DNA of 64,000 bases from Lepisosteus oculatus. Its lineage: Eukaryota > Chordata > Actinopteri > Semionotiformes > Lepisosteidae. The notes under the pieces were generated by a model. It saw only the letters and a program-made list of their open reading frames with translations, made no database searches and had not been told where the DNA came from. Shown here in pieces: positions 40,603 through 51,998 of the stretch. The position numbers were made by a program, and so were the translations under genes. Each line of letters starts with the position of its first letter. Position 1 is the stretch's first letter. The stretch covers positions 41,048,979-41,112,978 of the forward strand of contig NC_090704.1 of assembly GCF_040954835.1 (NCBI RefSeq), read 5' to 3'.

Positions 40603-40933
40603 CAGGGCATGGTGGTGCAGTGGCTAGCTTGGCAGTGCTAGGGCTATTCTATCAGTTCCTGGGGTGCTCTCTGTGTGGAGTTTGTATGTTCATCCCAGAC
40701 TTGGAGGAGTTTCCTCCAGGTGCTCCAGTTTCCTCCCACAGTCCGAAGACTTGCTAGTAGGTAAATTAGGTTTTGGTCAAATTGGCCATGGGGTGGGTGT
40801 GTGCTTGAGTGTATGTGTGCGCTGTGATAGACTGGCTTCACATCCAGGGTATATCCTGCCTCAGGCCTGGTGCTTTCTGGGATAGGCTCCAACTCCCCCA
40901 CTGTCCTATACTGGATCAAAATGGATGGATGTA
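40603..40933 (+). mobile_element. tRNA-derived fish SINE, full length
   Basis: Head GGTGGTGCAGTGGCTAGC; middle TTTCCTCCCACAGTCCGAAG; then ATTGGCCATGGGG, GCTGTGATAGACTGGCTTCA, GGGATAGGCTCCAACTCCCC and the ATGGATGGATG tail. Same family as the minus-strand copy at 24.4 kb. Confidence 0.85.
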
Positions 40934-41599
40934 TCACAGCGAGATAGAATTGGGTAGATTTTCTTAACTTAAAACTTTAATAGTACAAGTACAAACTTAT
41001 CTCTTGATTAGTACTGTGGGGAAAAAAGGAAGATAATTATTTCTGACATTAGATGAAAAAAATATTTCCTTAGCAATAAACAGTTGTCAGGGAGAGTGTG
41101 CAAAATGATGTTGCCTATTTCTTTAGTATGTTGTTTTAGCTAGTTACTCTTCACTATTTCAAGATTTTTTTCAGGGTATTTTTGAGAGACTCTGGAGAAT
41201 CAACAAAACATACTGCATACCTTGAGCTCCTTAGCACACGTGCAGAATAAATCACTTTTTCAATTGCCAGCTTTCTCCGCTAAAACATTTTAAAAAGCAC
41301 TACAGTTTTATACAGCATTTACGGTTTATATCAGAGAGGGTCAACACCAGTCTTGTAGGGACAGGAGTGCATTAACTTTCAGTAAGCAAGAGAAAAGACC
41401 AAACATATCAGGAAAAAAAATAGAAAACGCTACATCTAGCTTTAATGAAAGAAGAAATAAGTGTCAAACTGAAATGGACAATTTTCTTCAATAGGAGTAA
41501 AGACAACAGTCAAACAAGCAGTATTGGATTCACAATGTACAAGACAATGAAGAATAATCTGATATTCATTTTAGTGCAATTACATCAACAAAATGAGGT

Positions 41600-42684
41600 A
41601 GATGATAATCCAGAGAAGACCCATGTCCAACTTGTCAGTGTAATCCTTCTCTTTGTTTTCAACAAAGTCCTGGGTGTGTTTGTCTATTTCAGGAATTCCT
41701 TCATCTTTCAAGATCTACAAATACTCTTCTTCAGTCTATAAAAAAGAAAATATTTTAAAAACATGCATCATCAGGATGTTTTTTCCCCATTGTAAGAAAC
41801 TGTACAATAACAATCTTTTCTAACACAACAAAATACACCACACACTTTAATTTGAAGATAAGGAAAATTAAAAAATATATACTTATTTTAACTTTGTGAA
41901 AATATCACAAATTTCAGCATTAGATATAGACAATAGAAAAAAACGAATGAAGAAATAAAAGCGTAGATTTGTATCTTGTAGATTATCTTACTTCTGGTGC
42001 TGTGTGTTCTCCATACTTATAGCTTTGGATAGGAAAAAGTTTGCTCCCTCCGTTTCTGAAGACGGATTCCACGCTGTGTGCCATAAGGTGCAGTTCATGG
42101 TTTTCATATGCGTAGACGTTGCTGTCAACCATCACAACCACCTGCTGCCCCTCAGCCAAGCAGGGGTAGTTGTCAACAGCACCAATAACAACCATCTTCT
42201 CACTCTTGGGGAGGTACAGCTCTTGCCAGCTCTCCATCATGTCCTTTCGGCCCCAATAGATGGTCCCATCCTGTCCAGCGATCCCCAGACAAAAGCCTTC
42301 TGGAGATTTCAGAGGCACTCTCACTCCTGTGTGTCTCTTCACGAGTTCAGAAAGCTCATCTACTGTAGGTCTAATTTAGCTGCAAAAAGAGGAATTTTTC
42401 AGAAAACCTTGGGGAATAAACACCAACACGCAGATTGAAAACCGAATTCTTGCAAATGCAAGTCACTATTACAAAAGGCTTCATATCTGGATAGTAAATG
42501 TGGCACAAAGGCAGAATTTGAAATAACATTTCTAATGTTCACAGTTTACTATAAACATATTAAAATGGACAACTCCAAAAATATAGAACCACTTACATTT
42601 ATTTAGTCTGCAGAAATCCTTAATGCATTTCTGAATTTCAGGTTTACAAGTCTCACTGTTATACATACTGTAGACCTTCCTTCA
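41600..42684 (-). pseudogene. Damaged copy of the SUKH-like gene at 62 kb
   Basis: Three exons correspond to the copy at 62.0-63.0 kb, with the same splice sites: 42597-42684, 41992-42379 and one starting at 41735. The middle exon is highly similar (IYWGRKDMMESWQELYLP, VIGAVDNYPCLAEGQQ, AYENHELHLMAHS). Lesions against the intact copy: exon 1 is 88 instead of 86 nt (frameshift); a 5-nt insertion CAGTA near its 5' end creates an early TAG in exon 2; six bases coding Arg-Gly of DSRGN are missing; the last exon has TAG at 41715-41717 in place of CAG. The inserted bases form a new CCTACAG acceptor that could bypass one lesion, but the other two remain. Upstream exons were not found. Confidence 0.75.
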
Positions 42685-43337
42685 CTGAAACATACAAAGA
42701 CATTTTTAAATTAACAATAATGAGCAACAAACACTAAAACCCCACGAGCTTAGAACTTTGACATGTATTTTATATACCTATATTTACCTCAGGAAGGTAA
42801 TGCATGTAAATGCAGCAACACAATTTGCAGCACTGGAGACATTTCAAGTATATTCCACTCGAGATACCATTCTAAATGATAAAATGGTCGTTCACATAAT
42901 CTAAAGATTTACTACATCATATTACAAAACTCTAGCTTTGGCTGTTGGTAGTATGTGCAGTACTATCACAATTGAGATATATTTTACATTTCACAAAGAA
43001 ATGCGTTCATGTGTTTGGTTAATAAGCATATTGCAAATCTGTGCATCGGATTACTATTCTAGACTACTACACATGATCGTGTTGTAACTTTATCTTGTTC
43101 CAGCACAGACTATAAAGCCCTTCATGATGGTTCTGGCCATGAAAAGATGGCATACAAAATTACATTGGTGCAAAATATTCATCAGAGAGAGAAATTTGGG
43201 AAGGCTAAAGTATACTACATACTGTGTGCATGAGAATGCAAACCAAGACTGAAACCGATTTGTGCTGTGTGTGAACAGGTCACACACTTGATGGGGAAAC
43301 TCAATTTGTATTAAAAGACCTCTGCAGCTCCCACCCC

Positions 43338-43535
43338 CTAGTCTATGCTAGGGAACCACCATTCACCATTTTTTTGGACCATTTGCACAGAAGGTGATGT
43401 GAAAAACACTTGCTGAATTGTTTTCAGAAACTTTTCCAATGGCAAAAGCATCCCTTCAATAATCAGGCAATCAACACGCTGCCATGAGTTACTGGATAGA
43501 ACCATTCCTCTACTTTTGCAAAGACTGTTCCGCAA
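43338..43535 (-). other. Unexplained open frame, 65 codons
   Basis: An open frame with protein-like composition (EGMLLPLEKFL, VFFTSPSVQM, NGEWWFPS) ends in a stop at 43338. No splice sites or homologue recognised, and the opposite strand is also open for much of it. May be flanking sequence of the Tigger element or a gene relic. Confidence 0.25.
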
Positions 43536-43878
43536 GTCTTTACGTCACCCAATTTTACGCTGATCAGAAGCAACTCTTAGCCATGCAACAAACACCTACA
43601 GAATATTAGCAAGCATGGTATTGAGAAATAAAATATTTTGCTCAATGAAAAAGTTTTAAAAAACCTTTAATTGAAATATAAGCTATACAGCACATAATAA
43701 ATGAAACAGTGGAGACAATCACCTTTTAACAAATTTATAAATAATGTACATTATCATTATTACCCTACACTCTACTGTTCCGTACTTGTAAAAAATAACA
43801 TTAAATTTCATTTACCTTGAATCCTGTAGGCAACTGGCATGCTTGAAGCTGGGGTTCTGGCGGTGGAGGAGGAGAGGG

Positions 43879-45690
43879 CTAATGAGGAGCAGAGGAGGGG
43901 GAGGGCACGGAAACTAGCTTAACATCTTCGAGATCAGCTTCGGTCTTGATGTCGGGCGCAAGCGTTGCAGGAGGCTCCGAGGAAGTGCAAGGTGCTGAGG
44001 AAGTGGAAGGAGCACAGGCAGGCCATTCAAACTTCCTCATAAATTTGTCGAGTGAGGGCTGGATGGTAGCCTTCTTTTTCTCCTCGTAAATCTCTCTGTA
44101 GCAGGCAAGGGCATCCTGAATCAGTCTGTTGACTTTCATGAATCTGGAAGCGTTAGGGTCCATGCTTTCGAAGCGCCCCATGGCCGTGTTAATTTCACGA
44201 AAGGCTACCGACATTTCCTGGGGGGTAAAGCTTTTTGGCTCCTCCACTGGCTCATGGTCCTCCTCTTTAGCTTCCTCGGCGAGTCTCTGCGCTTCCAGTT
44301 CCATCAGGTCCTCGCTCGACAGCTCCTCGGCATGGGACTGGATCAGCCCCTCGATATCCACCACGTCCACCTCCAGCTCCAGCCCCTGGGCCAGTTTCAC
44401 AATTTTGTTGGCCACCTCCTTGAAGGCGGCGTCTTTATCAAAGCCCCTGAAGCCGTGCACAAACTGTGGGCAAAGCTTCTTCCACACGCTGTTCATACAG
44501 CCTTTAGAAATGTCCTCCCAGGCTGTAGCAATATTGCGGATGGCTTGATAAATATTGTAGCCCTTCCAGAAGTCCTGCAAGGTCTTGCCAGGCTCCCCTT
44601 CAGTGACAGCTCTTGCTTGGGCAAAAGTCATTTGTAGATAGTATGCTTTGAAGATAAAGGTAACCCCCTGATCCATCGGTTGCAGCAGAGACGTTTTGTT
44701 GGGTGGGAGGTACACAACCTTGATGTTGGGGTGAAAGTCATCCAGGTGCGCTGGGTGGTCGGGGGCATTATCGAGCACCAGCAAAATCTTGAACGGGATG
44801 CGCTTTTCCAAGCAGTACTTCTCCACCTCCGGGATGAAGCAATTCACGAACCAGTCCTCGAACAAAGCGAGCGTGACCCAGGCTTTCGGGTTGGAACGAA
44901 AGGTCATGGGGAGGGTCGCTTTGCTGATGCCCTTGAAGGCTCGAGGACGTTCAGAATGGTAAACCAGGAGCGGCTTCAGCTTACAGTCCCCCGCCGCGTT
45001 ACCCCCAAGCAAAAGGGTCAGGCGATCCTTACCAGCCTTGCAGCCCGGTGTTGTTTTTTCCTCCTTTGAAATGTAGGTACGATCTGGCATTCTTTTCCAG
45101 AACAGGCCAGCTTCGTCGACATTAAACACTTGCTCTGGCAAATAACCCCCCTCCTTAATCACTTTAGCCAGCACATCAGGAAAGTACTCGGAAGCCACAT
45201 TATCTGCACCAGTGGCCTCCCCATTCATTCTCATATTCTGAAAATTGGCACGTGCCTTAAACCTATTGAACCACCCGTGACTCGCCACAAAACTAGTTTC
45301 CGTATCGCCTTTTTTCGCTTTCAAGTCTTCGAAAAGACTTCTAGCCTTATGCTGGATGGCCATAAGGCTTAGCGGTACGCACTGCTGAATCTGGTCTTCC
45401 ATCCAGATCGTGAGTAACTTTTCCATTTCGTAAATTATACCAGACCTTCGCTTTGTAATCACTGTTGACTTTAAGGGTGCTGAGCTCTCTACGTGCTCCT
45501 TGATGCGTGCGCTGTCCTTCACTATTGTACTCACGGTTGAGATGGGCATGCCAACCTCTCGCGCGATGGAAGTGAGAGACTGCCCGCCTTCGTAGCGCCT
45601 AATTATGTTAATTTTCTGCTCAAGATCAATCACACGTCGTCTCTTGGTGCTGCCAGCACTCTTCGAAACCCGCGGGTGCTTCCCCGACAT
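43879..45690 (-). CDS. Tigger/pogo-type transposase, intact 603-residue ORF (TIGD1-like)
   Basis: A single uninterrupted frame from ATG 45690 to TGA/TAA-side 43879. Residues 1-70: CENP-B-type helix-turn-helix (LEQKINIIRRYEGGQ, SIAREVGMPISTVSTIV). About 85-160: second CENP-B/Tc5 helix-turn-helix (SLMAIQHKARSLF, SHGWFNRFKAR). About 185-400: DDE_1 nuclease domain with Asp192 (VFNVDEAGLFWKRMP), Asp307 (LLVLDNAPDHP) and Asp340 (LLQPMDQG), a DD32D spacing expected for Tigger. The C-terminal part is acidic then Ser/Pro-rich, as in TIGD1-like proteins. The ORF is clearly richer in G+C than its flanks. Cut-and-paste transposase by family; either a young element or a host-retained copy. I could not identify terminal inverted repeats. 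Confidence 0.93.
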   Translation of the reverse strand: MSGKHPRVSKSAGSTKRRRVIDLEQKINIIRRYEGGQSLTSIAREVGMPISTVSTIVKDSARIKEHVESSAPLKSTVITKRRSGIIYEMEKLLTIWMEDQIQQCVPLSLMAIQHKARSLFEDLKAKKGDTETSFVASHGWFNRFKARANFQNMRMNGEATGADNVASEYFPDVLAKVIKEGGYLPEQVFNVDEAGLFWKRMPDRTYISKEEKTTPGCKAGKDRLTLLLGGNAAGDCKLKPLLVYHSERPRAFKGISKATLPMTFRSNPKAWVTLALFEDWFVNCFIPEVEKYCLEKRIPFKILLVLDNAPDHPAHLDDFHPNIKVVYLPPNKTSLLQPMDQGVTFIFKAYYLQMTFAQARAVTEGEPGKTLQDFWKGYNIYQAIRNIATAWEDISKGCMNSVWKKLCPQFVHGFRGFDKDAAFKEVANKIVKLAQGLELEVDVVDIEGLIQSHAEELSSEDLMELEAQRLAEEAKEEDHEPVEEPKSFTPQEMSVAFREINTAMGRFESMDPNASRFMKVNRLIQDALACYREIYEEKKKATIQPSLDKFMRKFEWPACAPSTSSAPCTSSEPPATLAPDIKTEADLEDVKLVSVPSPSSAPH

Positions 45691-46104
45691 GATTGCCGCG
45701 GGGTTTATTCACAAATTTCAGTCAAGAAGTGCAAGATGATGCGTTATGGCTGTCGCACATGTGCAAGAACAAAGAGGGACTGAGCGCACAGTTAAAACAC
45801 ACGCTATGCCACGTGCATGAGCTTTCCCTAACCAACCCCTGTTCCAAGATTTTTAAGAAACTGTCTTTTAAATATTCTGTCTTAGAGATCCTTGACAGGA
45901 ACTGGCTGAATTCCCGCAGGCCTCAATGTTAATTTACCAAATTCAAGCAGTTGTATTGCTGCAACCTGTAATACACCTGTAATCTTTGAAGTATTTTTAC
46001 TTCTGTATGAAATCTGAAAATACAGACTATATAGAAACAAAATTCCACTCCAAGAGAACAATAATGTCTGAGGACTTAACATTATGCAAGGCCCATAAAT
46101 AAGT

Positions 46105-47990
46105 ATGTTTCCAGCAAATACTTAATAATTTATTTTTTTTGCTCAAAAACTAAAAAGCACTTTTTTTAACCTGATTCACAACACGGATGATGAACTAACA
46201 ATTGTGCTAATAACATTTACATCCCTTCTCCCGCCCCTTGCATCCTAAACCAGAACAAGCACAGTTGCATTTACTATAGTGCACAGACATGGCCAGTGGA
46301 AGCAACAGATCTCAATAAAATTGGATCAACTTAAAATACATACATGCTACAAATTCACTGAAAGAAAAAGGAGTTTTTATGTCCTGTCGGGTTTCACTTC
46401 AACTTAAAAGTCACACTTGAGGCAATGGAGCATTTCTTTCTGAAAGATCCAGTCCTAAGAAAAAGAAAATAAAAAAATGAGACATTTCCATGCCGCCAAC
46501 CCAGCTGTCTTTAATCAAATCCCAACACACTGATAAAAATGTACACGTGTGCAGTACACATGTAAGACTTTAAAAACTATTGCTGTGTTTGAAATAAACA
46601 CAACCTGGGGTTCTGATGGGCAGAAAAAAAGCTTAAGGCAGTTAAGTAAGAAGCAATTATTTTTTCAACTGCTGGCAGCCAACCATCAGCCCAATCACAG
46701 ACTGAATTCTTTGCTTACCTCCCCTTGTTTCTTTAGAGTGAATCTTGGACAGTGGCAAGATTTCACTGAATCTTACAACAAAATTCTGAACAACATACAT
46801 TTTCATTCATTAAATCCTTAGTCTATACATCTGCAGATTGTACAGAACTCTATGCATTCCAGTTTTAAATTCCTCAGAACTGGATTCTCTTGAGTTGAAA
46901 ACACAGGGTTATTAACGTTCAAGCTCTCTTTTGACCTTACTGTTATAAAGTTTATAAACCTCATCAGCACCTCTGCCGTTGCTGTGTGTAGAGCACGAGT
47001 ACAATGTTTCCCAAAGAGCAATCTCTTCTGCTTGCTTCATACAAGCGAACCTTGAAGAACCTCTATCTTCCCCTTGACTCTGGATGGCTATGGAGAAGAC
47101 ATACCACCCACAATCTAAATGGTACCACCCCCTCTACTTCCACTGTAGGTGCAAACAAGTACTTAAGTCTAGCTTTCATCTATTTTACTATGATGTACAC
47201 AGTAAAAAAATGAATTTCTGATGGCTAACATTGGACTTTTAAATAAAAATAAAGAATAAAACAGCCTCTTGGAAATTCCAATTTATACTTTGCTAAAAAT
47301 GGTGTGCTACTGTATGTGATAAATAGATTTAATATACAGTATGTTAAGTTAATAAAGCAGCAACAAGTACATCTCCTTAATATACCACAAAATCGCTCTC
47401 ATTTACTATAAACCTAGCTCAGAACTGATGTGCAACATAAGTGTCACAAACCTTTCCGTTCTATGTCCAAAACAAGACTGTTTTAGAACACATTTCATAC
47501 TTATTGCCTACAAATATGGGCAGTTCCCAGCAAGAATGCTTGCAAGCAAATGGAGAATGTAAATACAGTATATGTATAATCGGTTACCTTACACAAGATT
47601 TAAAAAAAAAAACTACTTCCTGAAAAAATGGCAGCCGAAACGACACTTAACAAAAATTATCACAGTTGCCTATAAGAAATGTGATTCACAACTCACTTTC
47701 TTTTCTTATAGTATTAAAAAAGATTCTAAAAACTAGACGAAAGAGGAGTCCAATAAACGGATTTATGAATGAAGAACGTCCTTTGATAAAATGGCTTCTA
47801 TCGGGAGATTTTCCGCTAATTCTAACTAAAAGCATGCACAATTACGTACCTGGTATACAACGTCCTTCAACAAATTAAACTAAACTGGACACCTCTCTTC
47901 AGCTAGAACATTTCAATCTCAGCACACTGCAAAGTGTACAAAGTATATAAAAACACCCCAGACTGTAATGGCGGACACACCGACCTCACG
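46105..47990 (-). other. Possible minus-strand transcription unit, unresolved
   Basis: Exon-like pieces on the minus strand: 46455 downwards after a strong acceptor (TTTTTCTTAG) with a short frame to a stop; about 46720-46787 between TTGTTCAG and GTAAGC; a segment near 46950-47080 reading KQAEEIALWETLYSCSTHS followed by GTAAGG. AATAAA lies near 46127-46133. The phases of these pieces do not join into one protein, so this is not called as a gene. Confidence 0.25.
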
Positions 47991-48010
47991 TTACGGTGAC
48001 GTCATACAAC
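47944..48010. promoter_or_regulatory. Possible promoter: CRE and TATA-like motif
   Basis: A perfect palindromic CRE (TGACGTCA, 47997-48004), a + strand TATAAAA at 47946-47952 and AATGGCGG (YY1-like) at 47978-47985 cluster in 60 bases within a locally GC-richer patch. Direction cannot be decided. Motif evidence only. Confidence 0.3.
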
Positions 48011-48489
48011 CAACCAGGCGAGGAGAGGTCAAGGGTCACGTAGTACTCTCCAAAAAACTGATTTCACTAATAACGAAATACAAGCTACAGCTGGGGTGAA
48101 AGTTTGGTGCCTATGCCTTAAGAATAAGGATGCATTATTAATATGATGTTAACAAAGGGAGGCGGCAGATGGATCATTTCAATTATCAATGTGCGCGTAT
48201 ATTATGAGTATCGGAAACGTTTAGATTATACCAGCGTTAATTTCAGTAAATTACATACAGTATATCATTAATGTATTATCCGTACCTTTTCGCGCCGTAT
48301 GATGTATAGTTTAAACTTCATATATTGTTACGTGTTGTCGTATTTCTATAGTAAACAATAGTGATATCAAAACAAGAACAAAATAAGTAATACTTTCTAG
48401 ACGTATTTAATAAATGAACACTGTTAATTGTGAATTGGTGTGACCTGTACCTTACAGCCCAGTGTTAATTTTTAGGGGGTGAAACTGTC

Positions 48490-50520
48490 ACTCAAATGTC
48501 AGGAAACCGGTAGAGTAGAGGAGTTTATTGCCATATGTACACCTACATTGGAATTCTGATTCGCGCTGTTCTCTCGGGACATGAACAGTACAGCAAACGA
48601 CACACAATGTACATCATAAATAGTGATAGTATGTATGATCAATAAACAACCAAAACAATAAATATGAGGTAGTGACAAGTCAAAGGTGCACAGTGCACGC
48701 GTGTATCGAGTCTGAGGCATTGCACATTATCTGTTAAGGATGCCCAATCCAGGGAGGCAGAAGCTGTCCTGACGTCTAGTGGTCTATGCTTTAATAGTGC
48801 GGTACCACTTGCCAGAGGCCAGGGGAGAAAACAGTTTGTAGCTGAGATGGTTGGGATCCCGAATGATGGGTTGGGCTTTATTTTCACTGCGCATGGTGTG
48901 AATCTATTCATTTAAAGATCCTATAATAAGTCCTATCCTATAATCCTCTGTGCCGTTGCCAGAACCCTTCGTAGAGCATCTCTGTCATGCATGGTAGTAT
49001 TGCTGTACCGCACAGTGATGCCACGAGGGAGGAAACTTTCTATGGGGTAGTGGTTAAAGATCATGAGGAGCTGCTTCACCAAACCGCCTTTCTCTAGACA
49101 CCAACAGTTTCCACGCTTGTGCCCTTGATGCAGAATGGGGTGCGACTCCCTCTGGGTCTCCTAAAGTCGATAATAAGCTCTTTTGTCTTGTTGACATTCA
49201 GGGCCAGATTGTTGTCAAGACACCATCACGGGAGATGCTCCACCTCTCTCCTATATGGGGACTCATCATTGTTACTGATCAACCCAATAACTGTGGGGTC
49301 ATCAGCGAATTTGATAGTGTGGTTGCTGCTGTATGTGGCTGTGAACAGCCTAGAAATGAACTTGGAGAGCTTTTAGGATCACTGTAGAGGTGTTTTTGTT
49401 GCCTATTTTTACCACCTGAGGTCCACCCCTCAGAAGCTCCAGCAGCCAGTTGCAGGTAGAGTTGCATAAGTCCAGATTCCTGAGCTCTGGGTCCAACTGT
49501 GCAGGAACAATTGTGTTAAAGGCCAAGCTGTAATTTATAAACCGCATCCTAACATAGGTGCCCCACCCGTCTAAACGTTCTAGGACAATGTGTAGTGCAA
49601 GAGATATGACATCATTAACTTAACCTATTTGAGTGGCAAGCCAACTGAAGTGGGTGAAGGGAGTCTGGAAAAGTGCAGTTTATACAAGACACTGAGAGGC
49701 TTCCTAAGCACTTCCTGACCAATGGAGTGAGGACCACTGGGCGATAATCGTTCAAACGAGTTACCATGGTCTTTTGGGGAGTGGTGCAATTGTGGTTTTC
49801 TTGACACTCTCGTATTACTGACAGGGACAGAGAGAGGTTAAAAATGTCTGTATACACAGGAAATAGCTGACCTGCAGAGGTTTTAAGGACACAAGGGGAG
49901 AGTGTCAATACTAAAGACAACAAAAGCAAAAACTACCAAGGAGTTTTAAAAATTAGACACTTTATAGTGTTGTGTTTTGTGCAACAGGTCTTATTCTTTT
50001 ATTGTGGCTCATCCTGGCTGGCTGCTTTATGGGTTTTCACTCTCTTAAAGGCTCTACACACCTCATATTTAGAGAGCTGTAACACACAGTCCCCTGGTTC
50101 ACTATACTTCATGATAGCCTGAAAGTCTTGCCAGGTGCACCTTGAATTTCCCCCAAATTTGTTTTTCTAATTTGTCCTTGTATTCCCGGTTGAATAGATT
50201 TCTTCAGGTCATAGTTTGATTTGTATCCAGTTCTCTGTCATCTGATTGAAAGACAGCAGACCACGCTTTACAGTTTACAGGGAAGGTCTGTGCTCAGCCA
50301 GGGCTCTGGATTGGGGGTATATCTGGACTTTGCTGGTAAGAACACATCTGTCCACACATTAATTGTAGGATGTGACCACCTCTGTATACTCCGAGTTGCT
50401 ATAATGCGAGTTCTTGCTCAGCAGCGTCTGACCAGCGCTGCACGGTCTTCACTGAAGGTGGCGCTCTTTAGCCGAGGAAGAGGGAGAATTGAGGCGTGGT
50501 CGTAACATGGAACAGCATGT
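48490..50520 (-). mobile_element. CR1/L2/Rex-like LINE ORF2, decayed
   Basis: In minus-strand frames, read from 50.5 kb downwards, conserved blocks appear in order: EYTEVVTSYN (end of the endonuclease region), CRAFKRVKTHKAAS, LNDYRPVVLTPLVRKC, NYSLAFNTIVPAQL, NSTCNWLLELL, then a degenerate FADDT region, NNLALNVNKTKELIIDFRRP and a C-terminal tail near 48.7-48.9 kb. These are thumb and palm motifs of a fish LINE reverse transcriptase. Many frameshifts and stops interrupt it, so it is inactive. Confidence 0.85.
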
Positions 50521-50844
50521 TCCTCTAATGCTGGTGTATCGGTGAAGGTCCAGAACCGGGACGTGTACTTTGGTAGTACTTGTGGTTATTCCCTTTCACA
50601 CACTCAGCATGCGTCTGCATCAGTAAACCTTCAACCAGATAACGCTGATTGAGAACAATTACTTATTGACATTTCCGACATGAAGAGTAATCATTTTTTT
50701 CTGGAAGCTGCTGTTAAACTCAAGGGTGCAACATGAACTATAAATCACCTATAATTACCTCAAGCCAGCAAGGATCCAGTGCCCCAGGCAGAACGAGTTT
50801 TTAAAACAGTAACTTACTTTTGTTCACCCTTTTGTACAGTTGTG

Positions 50845-51005
50845 GTTTGATGTCATTTAGGCATAACTGTGTATGTTGTTCAGGACTCTAGTCAAGATGC
50901 TTTACTCGGATGGGACTTCTTAAAGAGACATGGTGCTTCTGTTGATACCACCACAGGTGCCTTTGTGTTCAGAAGTGAACCGATTCTGGAACCTGTCCTT
51001 GTCAG
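50845..51005 (+). mobile_element. Ty3/gypsy-type retrotransposon protease fragment
   Basis: The + frame reads QDALLGWDFLKRHGASVD, matching the LLGxDFLxxHGAxID block near the end of retroviral-type aspartic proteases of gypsy elements. The catalytic DTG segment and the reverse transcriptase are not present. From 51006 the frame continues into unrelated sequence. Confidence 0.6.
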
Positions 51006-51400
51006 GTATAGCCGGGCATCGGTAGATAGGGATCCTATGCGAGGCACTCCTGATGGCGAAGGTCAGGAGTTGAGCCGGTAGGCGAAGACGTGGTCGAGTA
51101 CAAGAGCAGGGGTCCAAAATCCGGGAAGTCGTAAGTACCAAATCGAGAGGCGAAGGGAGACGTTGAGTCAGAATGCCGGTGGTCTAACAACAAGTAAAGC
51201 AGGGTAAGAACCATACGACTACACAGCTCAGGGAAGAAACCTCAATCGTGAGCGAAGAAGGGAAGACTAGTGAGGGTTTAAATAGTCCTGAGTAGATTGG
51301 TGCGTGGACGTTAAGGGAGAGAAGAGCTTGTGAGAATGTGGGGGCGCTTACATGCCCGTGTGCGATTCGCGACAGTCCTTCTGCATTTTAGAAGCAAAAC
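51006..51400. other. GC-rich segment of unknown origin beside the gypsy fragment
   Basis: G-rich, CpG-bearing sequence unlike its AT-rich neighbours (TCCAAAATCCGGGAAGTCG, GTTTAAATAGTCCTGAG). The style recalls the ends of fish DNA transposons or LTRs, but I recognise no element. Confidence 0.3.
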
Positions 51401-51998
51401 GAGCGATAGCCTGTGTTTGGAGTTAGGAAGAAAGTCCCCGTGTGTCACAATGGTTAAGGGGATGATTCATGCCTTGCACTGGATAATATTACTCATCTCC
51501 TAAAATCAAAAATGGGGGAATTCAGAGAGATATGGGATTCATTTCTAAATGTTCTAGAGAATCATAGGGGTAACACCTAGAGAGAAGGGGGGTAAAGCCT
51601 TAAATTAGGTGAACTACTTTATGAAAGGTAATAATACATTTAAGCCCTGTATACAACATGTATTTATGTAAAAAAAATGAACACCTATGTGACTTGTGTT
51701 TTGAATCACTGCCATCGTATGAGCTATTTGTAAATATGCACACTGGATGTTTTATCACATTCTTCCTGTTTATTGTTGTTTTCTTTTGTTGTTTGTACAT
51801 AATTCACATTCTCATTTCATATTCAATATGGAAAAACCAAAAAACATATTGTTGAAAATTATTATACTTATTTGAAATTATTTCCCGTATGACATTTTAT
51901 AAGTAAAGCACAGAATACTTTAAAACACACAAAGACTGCATACATGTTTAAGTACAGTATTGCAGAAACAGTGTGACCTGTGGACATACTGTAAGGAC

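Noticed and set aside
44129-45372. Several long open frames on the + strand across 44.1-45.4 kb
   Set aside because: They are antisense to the Tigger transposase and owe their length to its GC-rich codons.
46950-47080. A cenpx exon (KQAEE and AEVLM-like matches in different frames)
   Set aside because: The matches lie in different frames, are a few residues long and do not join in phase with the other pieces.
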